Positions 8,861-16,553 of a stretch of DNA of 64,000 nucleotides are shown piece by piece. Numbering within the stretch: the stretch's first letter is position 1; each line of letters begins with the position of its first letter. Below the pieces are notes generated by a model that made no database searches, was not told the DNA's origin, and saw only the letters and a program-made list of their open reading frames with translations. The translations under genes were made by a program, and so were the position numbers. The stretch is from positions 3,775,001 to 3,839,000 of the forward strand of contig NZ_CP129968.2 in assembly GCF_030503875.2 (NCBI RefSeq), read 5' to 3'. This stretch comes from Marivirga arenosa. Its GTDB lineage: Bacteria; Bacteroidota; Bacteroidia; Cytophagales; Cyclobacteriaceae.

Positions 8861-10030
8861 TTACATCATTTCGTAAATGCCGGCAATACCTTGTCCACCA
8901 CCAATACATGCTGTAACCATTCCGTATTTACCGTTAGTTCTCTTCAATTCATTTAAAACTTGAACTGAAAGTTTTGCACCAGAACATCCTAATGGGTGAC
9001 CTAATGCAATAGCTCCACCATTTACATTTAATTTCGATTGATCTAAATCCAATTCTCTAATCACAGCTAATGATTGAGCTGCAAATGCTTCATTCAATTC
9101 AATTAAATCAATGTCGTTTAATTTTAAGCCTGCATTCTTTAGTGCTTTAGGCACAGCTTCAACTGGACCTATACCCATAATTCTTGGCTCAACACCTGCA
9201 ACACCAAAACCTACCATTCTTGCGATAGGCTTAACATTTAATTCTTTCACCATTCTTTCTGACATCACCATGGTGAATGATGCACCATCATTAGTTGGTG
9301 AAGAATTACCAGCGGTAACTGAACCTCCTTGAGCAAATACCGGTCTTAGTTTTCCTAAAACTTCAGTACTTGTTCCAGCTCTAGGACCTTCATCTTTATC
9401 AACCGTAAAGTCTCTTGTTTTCTTTTTACCATTCTCAACATATGTTTCCTTTACATTAATAGGCACGATTTCATCATCGAATTTCCCCTCTTTTTGGGCC
9501 TGTAAAGCTTTCATGTGAGAATTATATGCAAACTCATCCTGATCTTCTCTTGAGATTTTCCATTGCTGTGCAATTTGCTCAGCTGTTAAACCCATTGAAG
9601 TATAATAATCAGGCGTTTCAGTTGCTATTTTATAATTCAAGGCTGTTTTATAACCCATAATTGGTACCATAGACATTGATTCTGTACCTCCAGCAATGAT
9701 AATATCACCATAACCAGCCTGAATTTTTGAGGCTGCAATATTAATTGCTTCTAATCCAGATCCACAATATCTATTGATCACCATACCGGGCACTTCTTTT
9801 CCTAATGCTAATAAGGAAATCATTCTTCCCATTTGCATTCCTTGCTCCGCTTCTTGCACAGCATTACCTACGATAAGGTCATCTACCATTTTATTCTCAA
9901 CGCCATCAACTTGAGAAACCAAGTGCTTGATGACATCAGAGGCTAGATCATCCGGGCGAGTAAACCGGAAACCTCCTTTTTTGGCTCTTGTTACAGCCGT
10001 TCTATATCCTGCTACTATATATGCGTCCAT
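8861..10030 (-). CDS. fadA: Acetyl-CoA acyltransferase (thiolase, FadA)
   Basis: Thiolase that cleaves 3-ketoacyl-CoA with CoA in the last step of beta-oxidation. The 389-residue protein has the acyl-binding Cys89 in INRYCGSGLEA, the NEAFAAQSLAV motif, NGGAIALGHPLGCSGA and the C-terminal catalytic Cys at about 375 in TACIGGGQGIAG. All catalytic residues are present. It lies between the four-helix-bundle gene (42-base spacer) and fadE. Homology and operon order both point to the FadA of FadNAE-type operons rather than a biosynthetic acetyl-CoA acetyltransferase, but sequence alone cannot fully exclude the latter. Confidence 0.92.
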   Translation of the reverse strand: MDAYIVAGYRTAVTRAKKGGFRFTRPDDLASDVIKHLVSQVDGVENKMVDDLIVGNAVQEAEQGMQMGRMISLLALGKEVPGMVINRYCGSGLEAINIAASKIQAGYGDIIIAGGTESMSMVPIMGYKTALNYKIATETPDYYTSMGLTAEQIAQQWKISREDQDEFAYNSHMKALQAQKEGKFDDEIVPINVKETYVENGKKKTRDFTVDKDEGPRAGTSTEVLGKLRPVFAQGGSVTAGNSSPTNDGASFTMVMSERMVKELNVKPIARMVGFGVAGVEPRIMGIGPVEAVPKALKNAGLKLNDIDLIELNEAFAAQSLAVIRELDLDQSKLNVNGGAIALGHPLGCSGAKLSVQVLNELKRTNGKYGMVTACIGGGQGIAGIYEMM

Positions 10031-10051
10031 TTTTTTTATTTTTTAGATTTT

Positions 10052-10074
10052 TAGAATCTAGAACCTAGAGTCTA
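10052..10074. repeat. TCTAGA-type palindrome between the four-helix-bundle gene and fadA
   Basis: Arms TAGAATCTAG (10052-10061) and CTAGAGTCTA (10065-10074) around AAC, with one mismatch. The first eleven bases repeat exactly those at 8825-8835. The TAG stop codon of the four-helix-bundle gene (10074-10072 on the minus strand) lies inside the right arm. Confidence 0.75.
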
Positions 10075-10437
10075 GACTTCTACATTCATTTTCTTAATAA
10101 AAGAATTAAGCATTTTCTGGACTTCATCTAAAATATCTTTAACATGATCAAAATTTCTTTCTGATAGAAAGCCCAGCTCTTTACTTAACAACAATTGAGT
10201 TTCTAGTTCAAAACTAGAACCGATAGATATTCTCAAGAACCTAGAAAAATCTTTGCTTGAATCTCTCGAAGATCCTTCAGCTATATTAGACGGTATAGAA
10301 ACTGCACACCTTCTAATCTGAGATGTCAATCCAAATCTTTCCTCCGAGGGAAAAGTATTTGTGATTTGATAAACCGATAGAGACAGCTCCATTGATTTCT
10401 CCCAAATTTTAAGTTTTTTATAATTATGCATTTTCAA
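10072..10437 (-). CDS. Four-helix-bundle protein (S23 / 23S rRNA intervening-sequence protein family)
   Basis: A 121-residue all-helical protein of the family first seen in intervening sequences of 23S rRNA genes and structurally like the Avd protein of diversity-generating retroelements. Diagnostic motifs are KLKIWEKSMELSLSVY near the start, LTSQIRRCAVSIPSNIAEGSSR at about 37-58 and GSSFELETQLLLSKELGFL at about 72-90. No rRNA or reverse transcriptase is nearby; the gene sits within the fad operon between fadN and fadA, flanked on both sides by TAG/TCTAGA-rich repeats, and its stop codon is inside one of them. This suggests arrival as a small insertion. Start may be the first or third codon (both ATG). 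Molecular function is unknown. Confidence 0.88.
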   Translation of the reverse strand: MKMHNYKKLKIWEKSMELSLSVYQITNTFPSEERFGLTSQIRRCAVSIPSNIAEGSSRDSSKDFSRFLRISIGSSFELETQLLLSKELGFLSERNFDHVKDILDEVQKMLNSFIKKMNVEV

Positions 10438-10440
10438 TCT

Positions 10441-10474
10441 TTCATCTATTATCTAAACATCTAATATCTGTGTT
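10441..10474. repeat. TTAGAT-type repeat cluster between fadN and the four-helix-bundle gene
   Basis: Read on the minus strand, the spacer between the fadN stop (a TAG) and the small gene holds a run of near-repeats: AGATA, TTAGATG, TTAGATAA, TAGATGAA. The fadN stop codon itself begins the first unit. The motif resembles, but is not identical with, the TCTAGA repeats at 8820-8852 and 10052-10074. Confidence 0.5.
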
Positions 10475-12877
10475 CTAATTACGAAGTGGTTTACCTCCTT
10501 GTAAAACTGATTGAATTCTTTCGAGTGTTTTCTTCTCACCCAATAATGACAAGAATGCTTCTCTTTCTAAATCCAATAGGTATTGTTCAGAAACTTCTTG
10601 AGGATAAGATAAGTCTCCACCACACATCACATAAGCTAACTTATCAGCTATCTTTTGATCGTGTTCAGAAATATATCTTCCCATCTTCATTCCATTAACA
10701 CCTGCCTTAAATAAAGCGATACCTGTTTTTCCTTGAACTTTGATATCTTCTCTTTGAACTGGCATTGTGTAGCCTGCATCTGCTAATCGAATAGCAGCTT
10801 GTTTAGCATCCGCTATCTGTCTGCTTCTATTTACACTAATTCCATCAGATGGTCTCAAGATCCCCATATCAATTGCCTCATGAGCAGAAGTTGCCACTTT
10901 TGCCATTGCAATATTCATATAAGCGTTTTGTAAAGCATTTAGCTCAACATCACCATCTTGGAATCTGTCTGCAACGCGAAGGGCATTTTCTTTAGTACCT
11001 CCACCACCAGGAATAACACCAACTCCAACTTCTACTAAACCAATATAAGTTTCAGCAGATGCCTGAATGTGGTCAGCGTGCATAGATAACTCGCAACCGC
11101 CACCTAAAGCCATATTATGAGGAGCCACTACTACTGGAACAGCAGAATAACGCGCACGCATCATAGTTTGCTGGAATTGACGAATCATGAAATCTAATTC
11201 ATCATACTCTTGTTCAATGGCAAACATAAATACCATACCTAGGTTGGCCCCTAATGAGAAATTCGATCCTTCATTTGAGATTACAACCCCTCTGTATTTT
11301 TCTTCTGCCATTGAAATACCTTTATTGATGGCTTCAACAACGCCACCTCCTAAAGTATTTGATTTAGACCTGAATTCTACATTAATAATTCCATCCCCAA
11401 GATCAATGATTCCTGCTTCGGCATTACTCCATATTTCTTTTCCACTTTCTTTTAAGTTTTCAAGAATAATGAACTCTTCAGTACCAGGAATATTTACATA
11501 TTTCTTGCTATCGATGTCATAATATTGTTTCTGACCTGCTTCTACTCTGTAGAAAGAATCAGCACCTGAATCTAGCATATCATAAACCCATTGATTTGGT
11601 TTATAACCTGCTTCTTCCATTTTCTCAACTGTTTTCTTAACACCAAGAGTATCCCAAGTTTCAAATGGACCAATTTCCCAACCAAATCCAGTACAAATTG
11701 CCTGATCAATTCTGTATAATTCGTCAGAAATTTCAGGAATACGGTTAGATGAATATTGGAATAAGCCATAGAATGAATCTCTGTAGAATTCACCTGCCTT
11801 ATCTTTGCCACCTAAAAGAACTGGGAATCTATCTTTTAGATTTGAAACCTGCTTACTTGCTTCAAGTGTAGCAAATTTTGGTTTCGTTTTGGGCTTATAT
11901 TCCATTGAATCTAAGTCTAAGGTTAAGATCTCAGTCTTACCATCTTTCTTAGTTTTTTTATAGAATCCTTGACCTGTCTTATCTCCTAACCACTTATTTT
12001 CTTCTAATTTCCCAATTACGTCTGGTAATTTGAATGTATCTCTAGATTCATCATTAGGTAGATTATCATATAAACCATTTGCTACCTTAATTAAAGTATC
12101 TAAACCTACAACATCAGAAGTTCTGAACGTAGCTGATTTTGGTCTACCGATTGCTGGTCCTGTTAATTTATCAATTTCATCAATGTTTAACCCAAGTTTT
12201 TGCATTGAATCTACCACTTTTAAGATAGCGTATATCCCTACTCGGTTAGCAATGAATGCTGGAGTATCTTTACATAATACAGTAGTCTTACCCAAATACA
12301 GATCTCCGTAATGCATTAAGAAATCTGTGATTGATTGATCCGTTTTAGGAGTTGGGATTATCTCTAATAATTTTAAGTAACGTGGTGGGTTAAAGAAGTG
12401 GGTTCCAATAAAGTGTTTCTGGAAGTCTTCACTTCTATCTTCCAACATCATATGAATAGGAATACCTGATGTATTAGAAGATATAATTGTACCCTTAGTT
12501 CTGTGTTTCTCTACATTTTCAAAAACCTGCTTTTTGATATCTAGACGCTCAACCACAGCTTCTAATACCCAATCGCAATCTTTAATTTTGTGCATATCAT
12601 CATCGAAATTGCCTAATGTAATTCTTTTGGCAAAGTCTTTATGATATAGGGAAGCAGGTTTTCCTTTTAAAGTTGATTGAAAGGCATCGTTTACAATACG
12701 ATTTCTCACCTGAGGATCTTCCTTAGTTAGGCCTTGTTTTTTTTCAGCATCCGTAAGTTCGAAAGGTACAATATCTAGTAAAAGCACCTCCACACCTATG
12801 TTAGCAAAATGGCAAGCAATCCTTGAACCCATGATGCCAGAACCTAAAACGGCTACTTTTCTAATGTTTCGTTTCAT
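10475..12877 (-). CDS. fadN: 3-hydroxyacyl-CoA dehydrogenase / enoyl-CoA hydratase fusion (FadN)
   Basis: Bifunctional beta-oxidation enzyme. An N-terminal NAD-binding dehydrogenase opens with KVAVLGSGIMGSRIACHF (residues 7-24) and continues with SSNTSGIPIHMM, THFFNPPRYLKLLEIIP and GRPKSATFRTSDVVGLDT. A C-terminal crotonase-fold hydratase (about 490-700) has SNEGSNFSLGANLGM and GGGCELSMHADHIQAS, with the GVIPGGGGTKE loop. The 800-residue length, dehydrogenase-first order and the final residues KPLRN agree with FadN of Bacillus, and the order differs from the hydratase-first enterobacterial FadB. It follows marR by 28 bases and carries the four-helix-bundle gene directly downstream. Confidence 0.94.
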   Translation of the reverse strand: MKRNIRKVAVLGSGIMGSRIACHFANIGVEVLLLDIVPFELTDAEKKQGLTKEDPQVRNRIVNDAFQSTLKGKPASLYHKDFAKRITLGNFDDDMHKIKDCDWVLEAVVERLDIKKQVFENVEKHRTKGTIISSNTSGIPIHMMLEDRSEDFQKHFIGTHFFNPPRYLKLLEIIPTPKTDQSITDFLMHYGDLYLGKTTVLCKDTPAFIANRVGIYAILKVVDSMQKLGLNIDEIDKLTGPAIGRPKSATFRTSDVVGLDTLIKVANGLYDNLPNDESRDTFKLPDVIGKLEENKWLGDKTGQGFYKKTKKDGKTEILTLDLDSMEYKPKTKPKFATLEASKQVSNLKDRFPVLLGGKDKAGEFYRDSFYGLFQYSSNRIPEISDELYRIDQAICTGFGWEIGPFETWDTLGVKKTVEKMEEAGYKPNQWVYDMLDSGADSFYRVEAGQKQYYDIDSKKYVNIPGTEEFIILENLKESGKEIWSNAEAGIIDLGDGIINVEFRSKSNTLGGGVVEAINKGISMAEEKYRGVVISNEGSNFSLGANLGMVFMFAIEQEYDELDFMIRQFQQTMMRARYSAVPVVVAPHNMALGGGCELSMHADHIQASAETYIGLVEVGVGVIPGGGGTKENALRVADRFQDGDVELNALQNAYMNIAMAKVATSAHEAIDMGILRPSDGISVNRSRQIADAKQAAIRLADAGYTMPVQREDIKVQGKTGIALFKAGVNGMKMGRYISEHDQKIADKLAYVMCGGDLSYPQEVSEQYLLDLEREAFLSLLGEKKTLERIQSVLQGGKPLRN

Positions 12878-12905
12878 TTAGTCGTTGTGGTTTAAATTTT
12901 AAAAA

Positions 12906-13361
12906 TTAATGAACTGATTCTTTATTTTTATATATGTCACTATTTTCAATAATGTCATTTACACTATTGATGACATCAAAAAAAACTTCCAATTTCTCCT
13001 GATCAATAGTTTTGATCACTTCCTCATTGAAAGTTTTTACCGTCTCTCTTGATATAGCTTTTTTCTCTATCCCTAAGTCTGTTAAGAATATTCTTACTGA
13101 TCTTTTATCTTCAGGATCTGGCTTTTTATAAATTAAGCCTTTCTCCTCCATATTTTTAAGCATTCTGGTCAGACTTCTACTCTCTAACCCCATTAAGGGA
13201 GCTATTTTAGTAGCTGGAGTTCCTTCTTTGGTATTGATATTAAGTAATACAAACCCTATCGAAGTTGTAATTCCATGCTTTACCGCCTGTTGATTGTACA
13301 TGCGCGAAATAGCATGCCAGGCCGCTTTTATGTTGTAGTCTATTGATTCTTCTCTTTTCAT
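12906..13361 (-). CDS. MarR family transcriptional regulator heading the fad operon
   Basis: Winged-helix regulator, first gene of the beta-oxidation operon and probably its repressor. I choose the ATG at 13361 (MKREESIDYNIKAAW, 151 residues); an upstream in-frame ATG at 13397 would add 12 residues but lies inside a perfect palindrome. The wHTH runs TPATKIAPLMGLESRSLTRM then LKNMEEKGLIYKKPDPEDKRSVRIFLT, typical MarR. A -7 box TATATTTG (13375-13368) ends only six bases before the chosen ATG, and the palindrome at 13378-13407 covers the region upstream, so autoregulation is likely. An acyl-CoA or fatty acid ligand is inference from context. Confidence 0.9.
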   Translation of the reverse strand: MKREESIDYNIKAAWHAISRMYNQQAVKHGITTSIGFVLLNINTKEGTPATKIAPLMGLESRSLTRMLKNMEEKGLIYKKPDPEDKRSVRIFLTDLGIEKKAISRETVKTFNEEVIKTIDQEKLEVFFDVINSVNDIIENSDIYKNKESVH

Positions 13362-13367
13362 GGAATT

Positions 13368-13375
13368 CAAATATA
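13368..13375 (-). promoter_or_regulatory. -7 box of the fad operon promoter
   Basis: TATATTTG on the minus strand (13375-13368) fits TAnnTTTG. It lies six bases before the marR ATG, so the transcript would be leaderless or nearly so. A second overlapping candidate, TATTTTTG (13383-13376), would give a leader of around ten bases. No good -33 TTG is seen, consistent with a regulated promoter. Confidence 0.5.
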
Positions 13376-13377
13376 CA

Positions 13378-13407
13378 AAAATATAGTATGCATGCATACT
13401 ATATTTT
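13378..13407. promoter_or_regulatory. Perfect 30-bp palindrome: probable MarR operator
   Basis: Half-site AAAATATAGTATGCA (13378-13392) is followed directly by its exact reverse complement TGCATACTATATTTT (13393-13407). It lies immediately upstream of the -7 box of the marR-fad operon, where a bound dimer would block RNA polymerase. The size suits a dimeric winged-helix regulator; the core TAGTATGC/GCATACTA is the likely recognition sequence. Confidence 0.75.
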
Positions 13408-13622
13408 GAAAAAATATTTCTTTTGGTGAAAAAATTTATTCACAGAAGAATACTTCAGTAAAAACGAAATAGGAAACATAAAGGATGTGTTTATATCATA
13501 TTAACTACAATCTGCTATTTCACGATCATCATAATTAAGAGTAGACAAAAAATGAAGAGTATTTAGTGTATTGTCATCTAGTTAGCAGATTGGTCATGAT
13601 AATAATACTCCGTTAGAAGTAT

Positions 13623-14258
13623 TTAATTTGGTGGTTGTTCAAACTTATCCGTAACTGGTTTATCATTTAAATTAAACCTATGGTTAATCCCTATGGTAAT
13701 TGGAAAGGTGGTAAAGCTATCTAATGAAGAATTATTTTGAGAGTCAGAAATAACGCTTCTCCCCATTACACTCACAAACCAATCAAAATTATCGGTAATT
13801 CCTCTACCAAGCTTCAATCCATAATTAAAAGAAAGATTTGTGCTGGCCAATTCAGATATATCATCGAAAGTGATGGTACTAGCTCCCATACCTCCATGAG
13901 CGGATATTCTCCAATCCGTTTGCCCCTGATCTGTAAATAGGTATTCCACACCAGCCGAATAATGCCAAATCTGACTGTCATCAAAACCTAGTATGCCAGG
14001 AAGCAATTCAGTTGTTAGATCAGTCCTTAATATTAACCTTTCTCTGACAGAATAACCTAGTCTAGCTCCAACATTAAATCCAGTACTGACGCGATTTGCT
14101 AAACTGCCCGTTGGAAAAGAAGGACCTGCTCTCAACTCCACATTCCAAGGAAAAATAGGGTTTTCGCCCTGGGAAATTGCTTTAAATGAGTTGCTAACAC
14201 TAAATAAAAAAACAATTGCCGAAATAGTAATTATTTTAGCTCTTGTAAAATAAATCAT
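13623..14258 (-). CDS. Outer membrane beta-barrel protein, unknown role
   Basis: A 211-residue secreted protein with a signal peptide (about 1-30, ending near SFKAISQG). Alternating polar/aromatic strands follow (VELRAGPSFPTGSLANR, FNVGARLGYSVRERLILRTD, WRISAHGGMGAS, FNYGLKLGRGI) typical of eight-stranded barrels of the OMP_b-brl group. The C-terminus (HRFNLNDKPVTDKFEQPPN) is polar and does not end in the aromatic residue usual in proteobacterial barrels. It stands alone, 104 bases from the DUF819 gene. I do not recognise a specific function. Confidence 0.75.
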   Translation of the reverse strand: MIYFTRAKIITISAIVFLFSVSNSFKAISQGENPIFPWNVELRAGPSFPTGSLANRVSTGFNVGARLGYSVRERLILRTDLTTELLPGILGFDDSQIWHYSAGVEYLFTDQGQTDWRISAHGGMGASTITFDDISELASTNLSFNYGLKLGRGITDNFDWFVSVMGRSVISDSQNNSSLDSFTTFPITIGINHRFNLNDKPVTDKFEQPPN

Positions 14259-14363
14259 ATAAAGTATTCTATTAAAAAAATGCTTAGTACTAATTAAAAA
14301 CGAAGCTATAGAACATATGTTTCAAATTATTAATTATCAGCACTTTACGACTAATATCACATA

Positions 14364-15611
14364 TCAACTAACGGAAGCCGCTTGCAATAATAATCCACAG
14401 ATATAAGCTGCATAAGTACCTAAAACATAACCTAGCACGGCTAATAAAACACCAACCGGGGCTAAACTTGGGTGAAAAGCACCTGCTACAATGGGGGCTG
14501 AAGCTGCACCACCCACATTGGCTTGACTACCAACGGCTACAAAAAAGAATGGCGCCTTTATTAATTTAGCTATCAATAGAAGGACTATTACATGAATAGA
14601 CATCCAAATAGCGCCCACAATAAAAAATCCTGGATTATCAAATATTTCAGTAACATCCATAAGCATTCCAATAGAGGCCACTAATATGTAAATCATAACA
14701 CTTCCTAACCTTGACGCTCCTACTCCTTCTAATTTCCTAGCTTTTGTGAATGAAAGCATTAAACCTATGGTCGTGGCAATTATTACAATCCAGAAAAATG
14801 ATGACGTTAAACTAAACTTATCTAACTGAGGGGCATTTTCTGCTATCCATGGCGCTATAAGATCTGCCCCAAAATGAGCTATCGCTGTAGCCCCAAAGCC
14901 TACCGCTAGAACGGTAACTACCTCATGCAAATGAGGAATTTTCATAATAGAGGCTTGATATTTCTCAATTCCCACTTTCACTTCCTCAATCGCAGAGGCA
15001 TCTGCTTTTAATTTTTTATCTAGTTTTTTTGAAATTCCGACACCATATAATAAGAAGGCCATCCAAATATTAGCTATAATAACATCCACAGTTACCATAG
15101 TGGCAAAGAGATCTTCGCTTGCTCCGAAAGTTTCAAACATAGCTGCCTGATTAGCACCTCCACCGATCCAACTTCCTGCAATAGTGGCCATTCCTCTCCA
15201 TACTGCATCTGGACCAACTCCTCCTACAACATCAGGAGCAAATGATGAAACTATTAGGATTGCTATTGGTCCTCCAATTACAATACCTAAGGTGCCGGCC
15301 AAAAACATAACCACAGCTTTAGTTCCTAAACTTGAGATCGCTTTTAAATCAACCGATAAGGTTAATAATACTAATGATGTGGGTAATAGATATCGAGATG
15401 CCACAAAATAGAGATTAGAATCTTCACCGGATACTATACCGAATGTATTTAATAAAGAAGGTAGGAAATAACATAATAAAACAGAAGGTACGAAGCGGTA
15501 GAATTTTTTCCATCCTTCCTTTTTACTTGATGCAGTAACAAATACGAATGCTAAAATGATAAATAATAATCCTAAAGTAACGGCATCATTAGTAATTAAA
15601 GGCTTCTCCAT
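14364..15611 (-). CDS. DUF819 family membrane permease
   Basis: A 415-residue polytopic protein of the DUF819 family (like Bacillus YjcL), with about ten to twelve hydrophobic segments and glycine-rich re-entrant-like stretches, such as WIGGGANQAAMFETFG and VGSQANVGGAASAPIVAGAF, in the two pseudo-symmetric halves. The fold suggests a secondary transporter, but no substrate is known. Its ATG overlaps the stop of the Nudix gene by one base (TAATG), so translation is coupled to it. Confidence 0.88.
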   Translation of the reverse strand: MEKPLITNDAVTLGLLFIILAFVFVTASSKKEGWKKFYRFVPSVLLCYFLPSLLNTFGIVSGEDSNLYFVASRYLLPTSLVLLTLSVDLKAISSLGTKAVVMFLAGTLGIVIGGPIAILIVSSFAPDVVGGVGPDAVWRGMATIAGSWIGGGANQAAMFETFGASEDLFATMVTVDVIIANIWMAFLLYGVGISKKLDKKLKADASAIEEVKVGIEKYQASIMKIPHLHEVVTVLAVGFGATAIAHFGADLIAPWIAENAPQLDKFSLTSSFFWIVIIATTIGLMLSFTKARKLEGVGASRLGSVMIYILVASIGMLMDVTEIFDNPGFFIVGAIWMSIHVIVLLLIAKLIKAPFFFVAVGSQANVGGAASAPIVAGAFHPSLAPVGVLLAVLGYVLGTYAAYICGLLLQAASVS

Positions 15612-16243
15612 TATTTATAATGTTCTTTTAAAATTTCAACAAATTCACTGAGGATCATAGCAGTTGCTCCCCACACAACTTTTTCATCAATATCAAAAAA
15701 AGGAGCTTTCAATCTAACTTCCTTTGCGACCGTTAATTCCTTCTCTTGTATGGTTTGAGGATGGATTAAATGTTCCAATTCTGCTTGAAAAATATGTTCG
15801 ACTTCTCGAGGATCTCTTGAAAATTCTGGTTTTTCATTTAAGATGCTAATGACAGGCTTTACAATAAAGTTACTAGCTGTCACATTCAAGTCAGATAAAC
15901 TACCGATTACTTGCTGATCGGATATTTTTACTCCAATTTCCTCATAAGTTTCTCTAATAGCTGTTTCGATCAATGTTTGATCAGAATCTTCCTTTTTCCC
16001 ACCTGGCAAACTCACTTGTCCACCATGCACCCCCTGATACGGTGGTCGTTTCATTAAAGGGAAATAAACCTTATTATCAAAAGGATATAAAGCGATCATG
16101 ACTGCCCCTTTTTTTGGCGGTTCACTATACTTCATTTTAAAACGCTGCCCTATTGGCTTTGCCATCATTTGCTGATGAGCATTATCACCAGGTAGAGCTT
16201 TTAATAATCGTTCAGTAAGAAAATCTTTTAAATCTGCTATCAT
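15611..16243 (-). CDS. Nudix hydrolase, CoA pyrophosphatase type
   Basis: A 210-residue Nudix protein. The Nudix box is complete at about 81-104: GGKKEDSDQTLIETAIRETY then EEIGV, with the metal-binding REXXEE. Just ahead is RPPYQGVHGGQVSLPGG, the extra motif marking coenzyme A pyrophosphatases (UPF0035), which cut CoA or acyl-CoA to 4'-phosphopantetheine and 3',5'-ADP. It is the first gene of a unit with the DUF819 permease. Whether this enzyme acts on CoA here is inferred from the motif. Confidence 0.88.
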   Translation of the reverse strand: MIADLKDFLTERLLKALPGDNAHQQMMAKPIGQRFKMKYSEPPKKGAVMIALYPFDNKVYFPLMKRPPYQGVHGGQVSLPGGKKEDSDQTLIETAIRETYEEIGVKISDQQVIGSLSDLNVTASNFIVKPVISILNEKPEFSRDPREVEHIFQAELEHLIHPQTIQEKELTVAKEVRLKAPFFDIDEKVVWGATAMILSEFVEILKEHYK

Positions 16244-16553
16244 GAATAATCAACAATTATACAAAACATATTAAAGCTTTCATTAAAAACTTTCGAACTA
16301 TCACGAAAGCTCAATAATTTTTTACTTTTCAACTCAACTAAATTTCTAACTCTTGTTCTTAGAAAAATATCATTATAAAATGATCCTTTTAAATAATTTT
16401 TGGGGTAATAGTATTTAAAGTACTATTTAGTTCATGATAAAACGAAGAAAAAAGTTAACATAAGTTCTTATAAATCAATTTTTTATAATGTTTTTATTTA
16501 CAATAGTATTCTTATTTTTCTATCTTTATAATTGACCTTGAAATTAATTACCC
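16244..16553. other. 310-base divergent spacer, no gene seen
   Basis: Very AT-rich spacer between the Nudix gene (minus) and the giant T9SS cargo gene (plus). I see no credible coding sequence. It contains a short inverted repeat CTTTCG (16290-16295) / CGAAAG (16304-16309) that would fold in the Nudix mRNA leader, and an imperfect -7 box TATCTTTA at 16521-16528 about 25 bases before the cargo gene ATG. Confidence 0.5.

Noticed and set aside
10072..10437. Four-helix-bundle gene as part of a diversity-generating retroelement or an rRNA intervening sequence
   Set aside because: No reverse transcriptase, template/variable repeats or rRNA gene is present around it; only the protein family is shared.
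13362..13397. Upstream ATG (13397) as the marR start
   Set aside because: It lies within the perfect palindrome and its 12 added residues (HAYYIFVYLNS) are hydrophobic and unlike MarR N-termini; the ATG at 13361 is preferred.
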